A stretch of DNA of 64,000 nucleotides from Tetrapyrgos nigripes (taxonomy: Eukaryota; Basidiomycota; Agaricomycetes; Agaricales; Campanellaceae), in the NCBI GenBank assembly GCA_013368315.1, contig JAACJM010000009.1:434001-498000 (forward strand), in the 5' to 3' direction. The notes below the pieces were generated by a model. It made no database searches. It was not told where the DNA came from and was given only the letters and a program-made list of their open reading frames with translations. Of this stretch, positions 24,187-36,431 are shown in pieces (position 1 is the stretch's first letter; every line of letters starts with the position of its first letter). The translations under genes and the position numbers were made by a program.

Positions 24187-27100
24187 ATGCAGGGCACCGA
24201 CTCTCGCCCGATGACTCCAGAAACCAACTTGGCAAACAGTCTCGACATTGTAACGAACAACATCGATGACTTGACACTAGCTCTGGCCAACTTCTCTCGG
24301 CTGTCTTCACCGGAACCGTCGTCTGCACTTACTTGCTGTTGTGGGAGGTCGGATTGCGAGAATACTTTGGCGTGGCAAGCGAAGAAGTCGCGGTTAGAAA
24401 GTCGTTTAACCTTGAGTGCGGGTGCGTCTTCTAGACTAGTCCTTTCTTCTTCTCTAGTTCACGAATGAATTTTAGAGGTCGGGCAGGCGTTGTTGCAGCG
24501 GCATGAGGCGTACGTGCGCCAGCATGAAGTGCGTGAAGTCATAGGGACCACGTTCACACTTTGACCGTTACATATCTTCCCGCAGGGTTATTTTGATAAT
24601 CAAGCGGCGAATGATGATGACGAACAAGATCATCTTGATTCTCGCGTCTCAGAGTTGTTGAAAGAGAAGAGAGCGTTGGAGAGGGTCCGTGGCCGTTCAG
24701 TCTATACATCTTTTGTCACTTACCGCTAGCACCCTTTCAGCGTCTCACTCAAGCCCTGGTCAATAATGAAGTCACAGAAGTATCCAGCAAGACTCTACTT
24801 CAAGAGCTTCAGGAAGCTCGGACTACGATATCTCGACTTTCAGCAAGCCATGCCAAGTCGGTAGGATGGGAAACCCGTTTGTCTGCTGCCATGAAGGAGA
24901 AGGATGATATGCAGCAAGAGCGTGATTTTGAGTCTCAGAGGGCGAGATTGGCGGAATCGCGGTTTGCTGCATTAAAGGAAAGGACTCGTACGTGTATTTC
25001 CATTCTTGTCGTCCTTGGACCCTTTTACTCAAGTCTCGTCCAGTGAAGCTGCAAGCGGACGTCAGGCGTTTGCAAGATGAACTGGAAGAGAAACGACAGC
25101 ATCGGTTGGAAATGTCGGAGTCTATCTTGCAGGATGCGCGGTCTAGAATAGAGTCTCTCAACACAAAAGTGCGTGGTGTGTTTTTTTTTTAATTATAGAA
25201 ATGACAGAGTTAACCTCTCGCCAATAGATCGGCTCACTCGCTGTAGAAGAAAACTCGGAGATTACCAGCATCTTGGAGTCCCTCGTCGACGATAATGAAG
25301 GGTTGAAGAAAGACAATGCAGAGCTGCAGACCTTACTAACGGAATCTCGGGACGAATTACATGCTGCACAGCAGGAGCTCGAAGAGCAACGCGCACTGGG
25401 TCACCGTCCTAGTCATAGTAAGTCATAACATTTGTTTCCCGTTCCTTCGACTAAAGGCTCTACAGCAAGTACACCTCTAGGTTTACAGTTCAAGCATCAT
25501 TATTCACCCAGCATGCCGGTTGCTCTGCTCAAGGATTCCCAGGTGAATTGCTTCCTCAACCTCTTACGCAGTCCATGCTAATCCATGCAGCCAAAGAAAG
25601 GACGACCCGTCAGTCTGGAGCGAAGAACATCGAATAATTTCGTGAGTGTCTGCCAAGTCATGGGTTGCCTCGTTCACTGAAGAGAAATAGGGACAGCGAC
25701 CATTGACACCCGAGACCTATTGCCCTCTCTCCCCGACCGAGTCCACCGCTGCGTCAGAATCCAAGTTCTCCACCTATAGTCAACCCCTATCGCGACACCC
25801 TCCCTCTCCATATGAAATCGAAATACAGGTCGACGAACTGGGAGATGAGATTCCTCCTCCTCCTCCAGAGAAGACTCGAAACCACAAGCCCCTCTTACTC
25901 CTTACTCGCTCTCGCGGTGTACAGACCCATGACCCTTTGCCCAGTCCAGTGACGTTATCTCCCATTCCTCCCCAGCCGACACTTTCGCCACACGACCATC
26001 GTTCAGAGACTTCCTCCTTCTCCGAATCCACCGCTTCGGATATAACCATACTCGTGGAGCGTGTCGTTCAGCTACTAAACCGCATGACACAAGCCGATGC
26101 TCTTACCTTGACAAACCGATTAAAACGGCAACATTTGCGAGGAGCGGATGTCGGTCATCTTTCACGTTCCACGGTGAACAATATCCTCAATGAAGCAGCT
26201 GGTCTGCGAAATCAATTCAGACATCTCCTGGAAGATGAGAAGACGATCACGACGTGTAATCGCAAGGATCTGAGGGGCCTGTTCAAGTTCTTTAGGGATA
26301 TGTTCGTGCTGATGGGGGAGATGAGGGTAACATTGAATGATGTCATCCTGGATCCTTCTATTGCTCCTCGGGTCAGCGAGCTGGCATTGGACCCCGCCAA
26401 AGCAGAAGCAGCAAAACAGAGGGCTCAGAAGGAAGGTACGGCAGTAGCTGGCTGGATGGGACCCATATCCAAGTTATTTGGTGCGCCTGCTGCTCGTGCC
26501 AACGAGACCCTAGATCGCAGTGGATCACCAGCAGCATCAAGCGCTACCGGACTTGTCCGCTCGACGAGTACAAAGGGTAGCACACGACCACCGAGGTTCG
26601 TTCCGAAATTGGGACCAGCCCTCTCTGCATCAGCTACTACCGTCAATGTGGAGTTTTCTGGTGCTGGCATTGGAAGAGCTACCACAAGCACGTCGGCTGC
26701 CAGTCCTAATCCTACTGTTGCTGGTAGGAGTGTTTCTGGGAATGGTGTCGCGTCAAGGCCACCGCCTACGTTGACGAGTAAACCCTCTATGAGCGTGATG
26801 GGTATCTTTGCTGGAGCTCCTTCACAAGTTGGCTCTCCCGAACCATGGGTCAAGATTCCGAGGGGAGGGACGATTCCTGGTCCAGAGCAGACAGATTCGA
26901 TGGCTTCCTCTCCATACCGTGACTATCGTCGTCCAAATGCACCAGACGCCGGTACTATCCGAGCCAATCGAAATCATCGGATGTCAAGACATGTAGACGC
27001 TGTCGTTGATTTGGAGAACCCGCCTCCTGGTGGTGCCGCTGATGAGGATGACGTTGATGATGACTCGGAGGAAGAACCGGATCGTATTGGACCGCTTTTG

Positions 27101-27532
27101 GAACGGAGGTTAAGGAGGAGAGGATTATCTGATTCGTCTATACACTCGACATATCTGCAAGGAGAGGATTCGATTGAGTCAAATTTGTCGTCGCCTCAGA
27201 GAACCGGTCAAGGGACATATGGAGGGTGGGGTGCGAGAGGCTCTGTGCTGCAAGCTCTCAGCAGGAGGGTGCAGAATTTTAGGATTGGAGTGGGTGCTGG
27301 TGTTGGAGGCGAGAGTGGTGACAGGGTCAGAGATACCTCTTCTTATCATTCACACGAGCGGAGTTCCGGTATCCTACCGACTCTGGGAAACTGGGCAGCG
27401 GTTAATGCTGCAGCGGTTGATATAGAAGGGCCAGAGTCGGCGATGGTGATAGGGAGTCTGAGAGATGAAAGCTCGATCTTTCAGAGAGATATCCATGAAT
27501 TACATCGACATGGGTCTGGTGATTTCTATTGA
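24187..27532 (+). CDS. Uncharacterised coiled-coil protein with Ser/Pro-rich C-terminal half
   Basis: Nine exons: 24187-24421, 24476-24528, 24586-24684, 24741-24987, 25044-25168, 25228-25417, 25481-25542, 25591-25641, 25691-27532. They close in phase at 967 aa. Exon 2 could instead end at 24513. I do not recognise the family. The first third has a Cys cluster (LTCCCGRSDCENTLAW), then about 250 residues of heptad-rich helix (LKLQADVRRLQDELEEKRQ, SILESLVDDNEGLKKDNAELQ). A globular block near 480-590 (LLEDEKTITTCNRKDLRG, FKFFRDMFVLMGEMRVTLND) looks conserved. It is followed by low-complexity Ser/Thr/Pro sequence, an acidic stretch (DEDDVDDDSEEEPD) and a folded-looking tail. It is probably a cytoskeletal or trafficking scaffold, but that is inference from the coiled coil alone. 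The start at 24187 (MQGTDSRPMTPETN) follows an in-frame-free leader. Confidence 0.75.
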
Positions 27533-27997
27533 TTCGGCTGGCCGCAGGAGCAAGCATCGTTCTGTCTTCTTTCAATTTCTACCTAGATTTTCAACTCAAG
27601 GGAGTATTGGGTCTGGTACTACTGTACTGACTCGTCATTCTATCTTACCGCATCTATTTCCAACGTCAGCTCGTGAGTGTGGATCCTTTCGATTTTGTAT
27701 ACATATAGCTGTTTGTATATTTATTCCTATGTACATGCATACCCGGGACATTTTTCATTCGTGCCATGATGTTCACCGTTCCCTGCGACCAATTTTGCCG
27801 TGCTAGCCTCGGTTTCCTGGCATGGTTCTGTAATTACGTCTTATTGGCTTTGAAGTCTCAGGTAACCCAAGTACCACCTTCGAGGCCTTCTTTTTCTACC
27901 TCCATCTACTCTCTTAACAACCCAGGGTTGAGGTGGCACGTCCCTGAGTAGTGATTGTTAATTTTCCAACTGACAGTACAGAATCAGGACGAGTCAA
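27533..27997. other. Intergenic, 3' UTR and promoter
   Basis: T-rich sequence with no coding signal between two + strand genes. It contains GTATACATATAGC and TGTATATTTATTCC stretches typical of fungal 3' ends. Confidence 0.5.
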
Positions 27998-29445
27998 ATG
28001 GCTACTGAAACAGAAGTCAGAGTATCGACGAGCGGTCGTCGTCAAGACACTGGTGCCAAATTCAACCCTTTCAAGTTCAGGAGGAATCCAGATCAAGTTA
28101 AGGTCAACGATGCCGATTGGTACAAAGTTTGGGAAGAGACAGAAAGCTCAAGGAGAGTCAATTACAACGAGTAGGTGTCGAATTCGTTCAATTTTGCACT
28201 TTTTCATGCGGTCTTCAACTCACTATTGGTTCTAGAATGGAACATCAAATTGATCGCTTGGATTCGGCGACTAAGGATTTCCTCATGGGACGTCCTTGGC
28301 CTTCGGGGCCGTATGTAGGGAGCGTTCGTGCGCAATTTGACCAGGTGCATATAATTTTACACTTTTTTTGATCCTGCATCCTTGTGCTCACTCGGATGTG
28401 CAGATGCAGCTCTTTATGGGGACCTCGAAACAGTACCGAGCGATATCTCGTTATTGTACCAAGACTCTGGCGTTTCTACATCAATTACCTGCTTCGAAAC
28501 CGCGTTTTCCCAGACCAAGAGCACGAAGAAGGCTTCCGACAGGCTCTGCAATACGTCGAGCTCGCAGCTGAAGAACTCCCAAAGATCTCCGAAATCTCTA
28601 AAGCCCTACCTGATGGTCTGTCCAAGGCATTGGACGAGTGCTTTCAGATCCAGACGCAGACCTTCAGGCTCAAGGCGAAGGAGAATGGGTGGAACGACGA
28701 CCAGAATGCGAGTCAGAGTGCTGATACAAATGATAGGGGTGATTGGAATCATCATGAGTCCCCAGACACTAGTCCCGAGTTCTCACCGTCCGATCTCAGC
28801 TCGTGGTGCTCTTCTGAGCCTGACATGCTCATGAAATATCTAGGACCGACGCTCTTCCCTCTCACTCATACTTCAGGCGTTGTTGAGGAATCTGTTCGTC
28901 GCATCAAATCTGTAATTCCTCCTTCCGAATCCAAGTGTTCTCCTTCATCCGATAGTGAAGTACAAGCCATTCAGGTGGAAATGGAATTGAAGAGACGCTT
29001 CAGCAAGGTGGTGTTGTCGCCGTGGCTCGGTTGGGAAAAGCCGGAAGGAAAGGTGTCAGCTTATAACGATCAACATATACCACGCATCCAGAAGCTTTCG
29101 AGAGGAAAGGTTATCGTGGAGAAGGGTTCCATGATGTTTGATGGGTTGAATGAGAAGGATGTGGTTATTGAAGAAGCTGCAGCTGAGCAGCCTGGTAATG
29201 AGCCGAAGCCCCACGATCCGCTCAAGGACGACATCACGATCTTGTTGGAACCGTCAACGGCGGAAAAGTTCAAAGTAGGAATGGGGATCGGAGCGCTGTG
29301 GGTGCGGATTGCGAGGAGGGCGGATTTGGAGGTGGAAGCGCTAGATATTACTACCGTTTCAAGCAAGACCAGGACCTTGAAAAAACGATACTGGTTTGTC
29401 GACGGCAGTGTCTTTGCCGTGTTGACGAGCTATTACATCGTTTGA
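27998..29445 (+). CDS. Uncharacterised conserved-looking protein
   Basis: Three exons (27998-28170, 28236-28310, 28404-29445) give 429 aa with closed phases. I do not recognise a family. The N-terminal part is basic and aromatic (FNPFKFRRNPDQVK, DADWYKVWEETESSRR). A conserved-looking block follows (LDSATKDFLMGRPWPSGP, ERYLVIVPRLWRFYINYL, GFRQALQYVELAAEELP). The middle is Ser/Asp-rich (SPEFSPSDLSSWCSSEPD), and the C-terminus has EKFKVGMGIGALWVRIARR and KKRYWFVDGSVFAVLTSYY. There is no signal peptide or transmembrane segment. Its mix of ordered Trp/Tyr-rich patches and acidic linkers suggests a cytosolic or nuclear protein. The intron 2 donor is GTATGT at 28311. The alternative donor at 28345 leaves the next exon out of frame. 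An acceptor six bases later (28409) is also possible. Confidence 0.7.
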
Positions 29446-30775
29446 TCATCGCTTCGCTTCTAGTAACGAATTACAATTTTTATGGCATGGTTTAATGATT
29501 TCGTGTGTGGCTCGCATCGACTTACGCTTTCATTACTTTCGCATTTTGCTAACAGAAGTTTTGAACTACTGTACCTCGTTTTGCTGATTTAGTTATCCAT
29601 CTTGCAACGCAACATGTATATATAGTTTCCCAGACATACTCCGATAGTATCCACCTAGTTTTCTTTCTGTATTACACTTACAATACATCTCTTGACATGC
29701 TAAGCGTAAAGGTATCGGTAACCCACTAGACTTGCGAAAACCTCGTGGTCCGTTGAACGGTACACTGACTTGGGTCGGTTTGTATCTCGAAAAAGCTGTA
29801 GAAATTTGGTGATGTCTTCAACAGCTTTCTGGGACGGCTGACTTCAGCTAGGTACCACCACACCAAGCTACTCCATAAGCACAAGATGTAAGGGTTTCAG
29901 GTAGAATTGCTGGAGAATGGTACTTGATTTTCAGTCGGAAGAAAATTTTACCGTTCTACAGCTTTTGAGCAGTTGGCCTGAAGCCGTATGGGTGGAGTGA
30001 AAAATCACTGCTCATCTCGAACTCGGACTAGCCTCCCTAGTTCAATCAGGTAGATACCCAAGCATACTCAGTGGTCTGTGGTGTGACTCATCTTGAATTC
30101 AAAGTTCCAGGATCCGAATCTACTGGCAGATGCTTGGCAATGGCAGCTTGACAAACAATGTTCTGGGACTAACTAAAACCCGGTAAGTTGTACACGTCCC
30201 TTTTCGATTTCGAGTTTGTACAGCTATTTTTGATGGAGTTGGAGTGGGTTTGTTTGAGAGCCAGCATAGGTAAGATATCGGTTTCAGTGATTCCTATGAA
30301 CTTGGTGGCACACTGACATCGGCGACAGCATTCGCTGGCGGCGGGATGGCTCTTGAGGTATTTTTTGCAAGAGGGCAGACACAGTTATTGTTAGACCGAG
30401 ACTTTGAAGGGTGACATCATGGATCCCATAGCAGGTCCTCATGATCCTGCAACTCCATAGGATCGTTATACTTGTCTCAACTTCTATCGTTCTCAATAGT
30501 ACACGGCCGCCCTGAGTTCCGCCGCAGTCCCTTCAGACCAAACCAAACCAGATCGTGAAAGAAAATTTGACTTGATGTACATATACAGATCTAGAGTTGT
30601 TCTCATCTTGGAAAGTTGACAAAAGGAGCAGCCGAGATTTTTATAGATGGAGGAGGAAGAAAGGCTGTGTAAATTCCCATGAGGAAGGTTGACAATGAAA
30701 TGCAGTCATTATAAAAGGGGTGATCCATGTCAACAAAGAGTTTAGTCTCATTTCCTGACTCTCTCCACTGTCATC
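29446..30775. other. 1.3 kb intergenic region upstream of the stomatin gene
   Basis: No convincing coding sequence on either strand. Composition is AT-rich and mixed. The final part contains a TATA box (30710-30717) and the leader of the SPFH gene. Confidence 0.5.
30710..30717 (+). promoter_or_regulatory. TATA box of the SPFH/stomatin gene
   Basis: TATAAAAG lies 66 bp upstream of the start codon at 30776, within a stretch that ends in a pyrimidine-rich leader. Position and sequence match a canonical RNA polymerase II core promoter element. Few other genes in the window have such a clear TATA box. Confidence 0.6.
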
Positions 30776-32357
30776 ATGTCCATGACCAAGAACCGTACTC
30801 CTTCTCCGAGCCACCACAACGTTGTGGACCATGACGCCCCGAACGGTGAGGCAATTCGTCTTATTGATCCTACTCAGCCAAGAAATCTAATTCTTGCCTC
30901 GCGCTGCTTTGGTTCAAAAAGTCACTGATGATCATGTAGGAGGGTCGTCGACGGTCACGAAGCAACCGGGAAAGTCGCACATGATTCAGGTGCACCCATT
31001 GAAGAGGAGTGAGATGCAGGTGCGTGCTGGCAGAATGCTCCCGGTTATATGTTGCCGACAACTTTTGTAGCCGTCTTATGCCCAGGATCTTGGGACTGGC
31101 GAGGTATGGAAATAGCAGCATCAAATACTCGTTCAGCAAAAGTCTCATACTACTGTTTGTGCGTCTAGGTCACTCACGGTTTTTACGGATCCATGCTTCA
31201 ATGTTTGGGCAGTGTCGTCGGTTCCATCGGGATGATTCCTTGCTGCCCATGCCCCAACCCATTCCGCAACGTCAACCAAGGCAAGTTAGCCAAAATTATG
31301 TTGCTTTCTGTGTCACTCACACGACAACTTTACAACTCTCTCACCGACTCTTCCTTGAATATTCTTTCCCCTCACACGCTGTGGTGACATTGGTTCTAGG
31401 CTCGGTCGGCTTGGTATCTCGTTTTGGACAGTTCTACAAAGCTGTAGACCCCGGTCTCGTCCAAGTCAACGTCTGTACGGAGTCTCTGCGTATTGTCGAC
31501 GTCAAGATCCAGATCAGTCCCATTGGACGGCAGACTGTCATGTACGTGGTATACATGCTGTAGTTTCTTGACCGCTCTAACTCACTTGTCTTTCTACAGT
31601 ACCCGGGACAACGTCAATGTCGAAATGTAGGTCTTCCCGTCCTAAGAATATCTACAAACACACTAATTTTATCCCATCAGCGACTCGGTCATTTACTTCC
31701 AAATTTGCAGCCCGTACCGCGCCGCCTTTGGTATCACCGATCTCCGCCAAGCCCTTATTGAAAGAGCTCAAACCACTCTTCGTCACGTCGTCGGAGCTCG
31801 CGCTGTGCAATCCGTGGTGACCGAACGAGAAGCTATCGCTTTCGAAATAGCTGAAATCGTAGGCGACGTTGCAGACAAGTGGGGTGTAGCTATCGAGGGT
31901 ATCCTCATCAAGGATATCATCTTCTCTCCCGAAATCAGCGCCAGTTTGAGTTCAGCAGCTCAACAGAAGAGGATTGGAGAGTCTAAGGTCATTGCAGCAA
32001 GAGCAGAGGTTGATGCTGCCAGGTTGATGAGGCAGGCTGCCGATATTTTGGCATCACCAGCTGCGATGCAGATTAGGCAATTGGAAGCTTGTGAGTCGTT
32101 TTTAGTTTCATTTGGTTATCCGAGCTCATTTGTTCTTTCTTTCTCTAGTGCAACAAATGGCCAAATCTGGCAACAGCAAAGTCATCTTTGTACCTATGCA
32201 ACTCCAAAGCGATGTTGCTAGCAAGCTTTCCAACAACACTGCTGGTCCCTCTGGCTCGAACGTGGGCGCCATGATTGCCAACGAAGCAGGCGATGCAGAA
32301 ACCGGACTCGGTGGAGCTGGACAGGTGGGAGTGCTGAACAGTATCGCTTCTATGTGA
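30776..32357 (+). CDS. Stomatin/SPFH (band 7) domain protein
   Basis: Eight exons (30776-30845, 30940-31019, 31071-31103, 31169-31280, 31400-31541, 31600-31626, 31681-32090, 32149-32357) give 360 aa. Stomatin-like proteins are monotopic membrane scaffolds that oligomerise in lipid microdomains of plasma, endosomal or mitochondrial membranes. A short hydrophobic hairpin (GSMLQCLGSVVGSIGMIP) is followed by CCPCPNPF, a Cys cluster suited to palmitoylation. The SPFH core follows: GLVSRFGQFYKAVDPGLVQVN, RDNVNVEIDSVIYFQI, SPYRAAFGITDLRQAL, TTLRHVVGA, EREAIAFEIAEIVGDVADKWG, KDIIFSPE, then the AARAEVDAARLMRQAADIL coiled coil. The C-terminus is Gly/Ala-rich (GDAETGLGGAGQVG). Intron 4 (31281-31399) starts with GC (CAAG|GCAAGT); no GT donor there keeps the frame. 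Confidence 0.92.
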
Positions 32358-33162
32358 GGAGCTGAATGAGCCTGGTCCCTAGTATGCAACTTGAGGTTCC
32401 TGAAGAAAATCGGATATTCGGGTTTCTGCCGCCCTGCAAAACGTTTAACCTACTTAGGCCGTCCTATGCTACCTCTGCCCTTACAATCTTGCTTTGCCTG
32501 TTTTGCCATCCACTGCTCCATCGTACCCTCCATCCGGGTTCTGTCCTGTCCGGTCTTGTCTCGTTCTTCAGACGATGGCTGTATATCACCATGATTTGAT
32601 CTTAACGCCTTCAACTACTGTACGCTTACTTTTACTGTCCGTTTATCTCTTCTCGTACGTCCTTATGTATCAGCTTTGATGATGACTTCTGTAATGGAGT
32701 GATGATTTAGTAGTATTTAGTATTACTTCCTTGTGTACTTTGTACCAGTATGTCTGACAACGTTGCCATTTAACGTTTAACTTCACTAGTTCCACTGGTC
32801 GACCAGGCGGCGATACGATATTTGTGCACCAAGTGACTAACCCTAACATAGGTCTACATACGTCACCGCATTCGCTCCCAAGGATTGAAGGATTTGACAA
32901 CTGCCTCTTCAATTACTGGTTCTTTAGCCGTGAAGATGGCCTTATTGCCTATGGGAACGAAAAATAGGCAAAATCCCCGGCCAAAGATCATCATATGATG
33001 CAGCTCGTATCTCACCGATAAATAGAAGTATGGACGGTGGTGGGCATTACTGGAGACTGCGTTGGTGAGTGCTCCACATCTCTTTCAGTCCGATTTTCAA
33101 CGACGGACCGACTTGCTGCCACAGTTTCTCAAAGCAAATCAGTGTCGCAATCACGAATCGCG
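32358..33162. other. Intergenic upstream of LEU1
   Basis: The left half is the 3' flank of the SPFH gene, with a small ATTTAGTAGTATTTAGTATT repeat near 32704-32723. The right half is the LEU1 promoter. I looked for a Leu3-type CCGG-N4-CCGG element and did not see one. Confidence 0.5.
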
Positions 33163-35963
33163 ATGAAAAACTCGACATCCGAATCGTCTACTCCATCGAC
33201 GTTGTACGATAAGATATGGGAGAAACACGTCGTATATGATCCTGATATTGACGATAGTACTCAAGCGAAGCTTATTTACGTGGATAGGTGAGGGTTTGAC
33301 TCGTGTAGACGGATGAATCCAGCGTATGGCTGACTTTTTTAAACAGGCACCTGGTACACGAAGTATCTAGTCCTCAGGCTTTCGACGGGCTGTGAGATGG
33401 CCTTTGCCAAACTCTCTTATTCCAGAGGATCTGACCTTGCCGTTGTGTCTAGCTGGTCAGCAAAACGATCAGTTCGCAGACCAGATTGTACGTTGGCCAC
33501 AGCAGACCATAATGTTCCGTATGTCCTTCTAGTTTTTATATTCTGCTTCTAATCGCTCATCCTGGATTCTCATTCATTTTTCAGGACAACACCCGGACGA
33601 AACTCGTTCAAGACAGAAGAATACATCAAAGAGTCAGCATCTCGAGCGCAGTACATGGCTTTGGAAAAGAATGTTCGACGTTCAAGGATTCCTTACTTTA
33701 GTCTGTGGGACACACGTCAAGGTGGGTATTCTACGTGCATAGATGTGTCAAAAATAATGTGTCTATTTTGGTCACTGATGGGATATACTTATGCGTAGGT
33801 ATTGTTCACGTCATTGGAGGAGAACAAGGGTTTATTGTGCGTAAAGGGATATATCTATCTATATCGAGTATTTTTGCTCATATTTCATTTTTTCAGCTCC
33901 CTGGAGTCGTAGCTGTATGCGGTGACTCCCATACATCCAGTGAGCCTAGACTTCCTACACGACTTCTATTGTGACTGACAGATGAACAACCTACTTCCTA
34001 GCCCTTGGCGCTTTCGGTGCCCTCGCCTTCGGAATTGGCACCTCTGAAGTGGAACACGTACTTGCAACACAGACCATCCGCTTACGAAAGTCCAAAAGCA
34101 TGCGTATCCTTGTCAACGGCACTCTTGGACTAGGTGTTACATCAAAGGATGTGATTCTCCATATCATCAGAACGATTGGCACAGCTGGTGGTACTGGCTA
34201 TGTCATTGAATATGCTGGAGATGTCGTTAGAGGTTTAAGCATGGAAGCCAGGATGACAATTTGCAACATGTCCATTGAGAGTGGAGCACGAGCTGGCATG
34301 GTTGCACCAGATGAGACAACGTTTGCGTACTTGAAAGGGAGACCTATGGCTCCTCCTTCTACTAATGTACCCGTGGCCTGGGACGGAGAGAAGGATATTT
34401 GGGATGAGGCGGTGGAGTATTGGAAGACGTTGAAGTCGGATGAGGGGGCCAAGTTTGATAAAGAAGTGGTTATCCAGGCAGAAGATATTTCGCCCACGGT
34501 GACTTGGGGGACTTCGCCCGAAGATAATGTCCCTATAACAGGGTGTGTTCCTGATCCGAAAGCCATTCAAAATCAAGCCAAGAGGGAAGGCGTAGAGAAA
34601 GCTCTTGAGTATATGGGTTTGGTGGGTTCTACGCGTATGGAGGACATCAAGATCGATAAAGTGTTCCTGGGTTCATGCACGAATTCACGAATTGAAGATT
34701 TGCGAATTGCGGCGAACATATTGGCTTCAGTGGGCCCAGAAGCTAGAGTTGCGGAAGGGGTAATGGCAATGGTTGTTCCTGGATCAGGTGTTGTTAAGAG
34801 ACAGGCAGAGGAAGAGGGGTTGGATGTGTTGTTTAAGAGGGCTGGGTTCGATTGGAGGGAGGCTGGATGTTCGATGTGTATCGGATTAAACCCTGATCAG
34901 CTGGGATCCGGGGAACGGTGTGCTAGCACCAGTAATAGGAACTTTAGGGATCGACAGGGGACGGGTGGTCGAACGCATCTAGTCAGCCCAGCAATGGCCG
35001 TTGCTGCTGCTCTCAAAGGACGCCTGACCGATGTCAGGACACTGGTCAAGACGGAGGAGCTGAAGAAGTCTACAACTGATGCGGTGAAGAAGGCTGGAAG
35101 TCTTCCCGACTTGCTGTTTGAAGAACAGGTGTCCGTGCCTGATCTTCCTGAACCAAAAGAATCTCTAAAATTGGACTCTTCTTCTGGTAGCGAAGACGCG
35201 ATGGCGGCTCGTCGTCAATCTCGTCGATTCACTTCCGTCAGGGGAGTTGCTGTTCCACTTCGAATGGAGAATATCGATACGGATATGCTGGTGCCCGCTC
35301 CATTGCTAAAAGGGCTGACCAGGACAGGGTTGGCCAAAGCTCTTTTTAATCGCTTTCGATGGGATCCTGTCACAAAGGAGGAGACAGATTTTATTCTGAA
35401 TCAAAAGCCATGGAAGGAGGCGAAAATTGTAGTCTCTGCTGGGAAGAATTTCGGATGCGGTAGCAGTAGGGAGCATGCTGTTTGGGCATTGTGAGTATTT
35501 TCTGTTGTGTAGGATTGCCAAATCCCAATTAACAAACTACAGGAAAGATTTTGGAATCACCTGTGTCATTGCTCCGAGCTACGGAGATATCTTCTTCAAC
35601 AACTGCCTGCAGAACGGTGTTCTACTGGTTACACTTTCGGAGTCTATTTGTGAAACGCTGGCAAATTATGCTGCTACAGGAGAGGAGATGGAGGTCGATC
35701 TGGAGAAACAGGAGATTCGTTGTCTTCGTCGTCGCGATCTGCAAGACTCTGACGATTCGATGGTGACACCTTTCAATGTTGACCCAGTGAATCGAGATCG
35801 TTTGCTTGCTGGGTTGGATGATATTGATATGACCTTGTCTGTCGAGAAGGAGGTATCCAAGTATGAAGAGAAGAGGCGGCGAGAATGGAGATGGTTGGAA
35901 CTGGATAACGGTCTGGAGAAAGCCAAGAAGAAGATAATTACAGGCAAATCCATGGAGTGGTGA
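33163..35963 (+). CDS. LEU1: 3-isopropylmalate dehydratase (alpha-isopropylmalate isomerase)
   Basis: Eight exons (33163-33287, 33347-33391, 33453-33518, 33585-33721, 33799-33836, 33897-33939, 34002-35490, 35543-35963) give 787 aa, the usual size for the single-chain fungal enzyme. It interconverts 2- and 3-isopropylmalate, the second step of leucine synthesis, using a 4Fe-4S cluster. Large-subunit motifs: [52 protein letters not shown], the cluster ligands in [12 protein letters not shown] and CSMCIG, and [16 protein letters not shown]. The fused small-subunit (swivel) domain begins near [20 protein letters not shown], with [12 protein letters not shown] and [10 protein letters not shown]. 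After GDSHTST the spliced frame reads [10 protein letters not shown] where the family normally has HGAFG. The C-tail ([14 protein letters not shown]) is longer and more charged than in bacteria. Confidence 0.96.
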
Positions 35964-36431
35964 GAATGCAATTTACTGTACTTGGTCTACTTTATCAACA
36001 GGAATCTTTAAGTTATGCAAGTTGGCTATCATGTATGCGGATACTTTTCCGCTCTGTCCAGGTATAGTTTTTGAACACCTTCTGGACAAGTAGTCAATCT
36101 AGGAGAGCCTACTAGGTGTTCTCGAGTGAAATAAATACCTTCCTTCCGGGTATACGCTTTCGTCCATTACCAGCTGTTGACGTCATTCGTGAGGTACACA
36201 TCCGGAAATTTGAATTTCCCACGTGCTTCCCCGGCCGCCAGGAGCCGAGGCCTGACAGTAAACGGAATCGTTTCTCAAGCTCTCCCAACGTCGGCTGCCG
36301 CTGTCGCAGGCGTTGTTCACAGCAACGTCAGCTCTTCCAGAGGGCTCACGCTTCCTCCTCTCCCTGCTGCTCTCTAGCACCTTCGTTAGCGCCAGCGACG
36401 ACAAGAAGCTTTGCCGTTAACGTCCGTCAGA
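35964..36431. other. Intergenic and leader of the histidine kinase gene
   Basis: No supported gene. Open frames here are GC-rich with Ser/Arg/Cys-heavy translations. The 3' part is the probable leader of the kinase gene; an upstream non-coding exon cannot be excluded. Confidence 0.45.
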
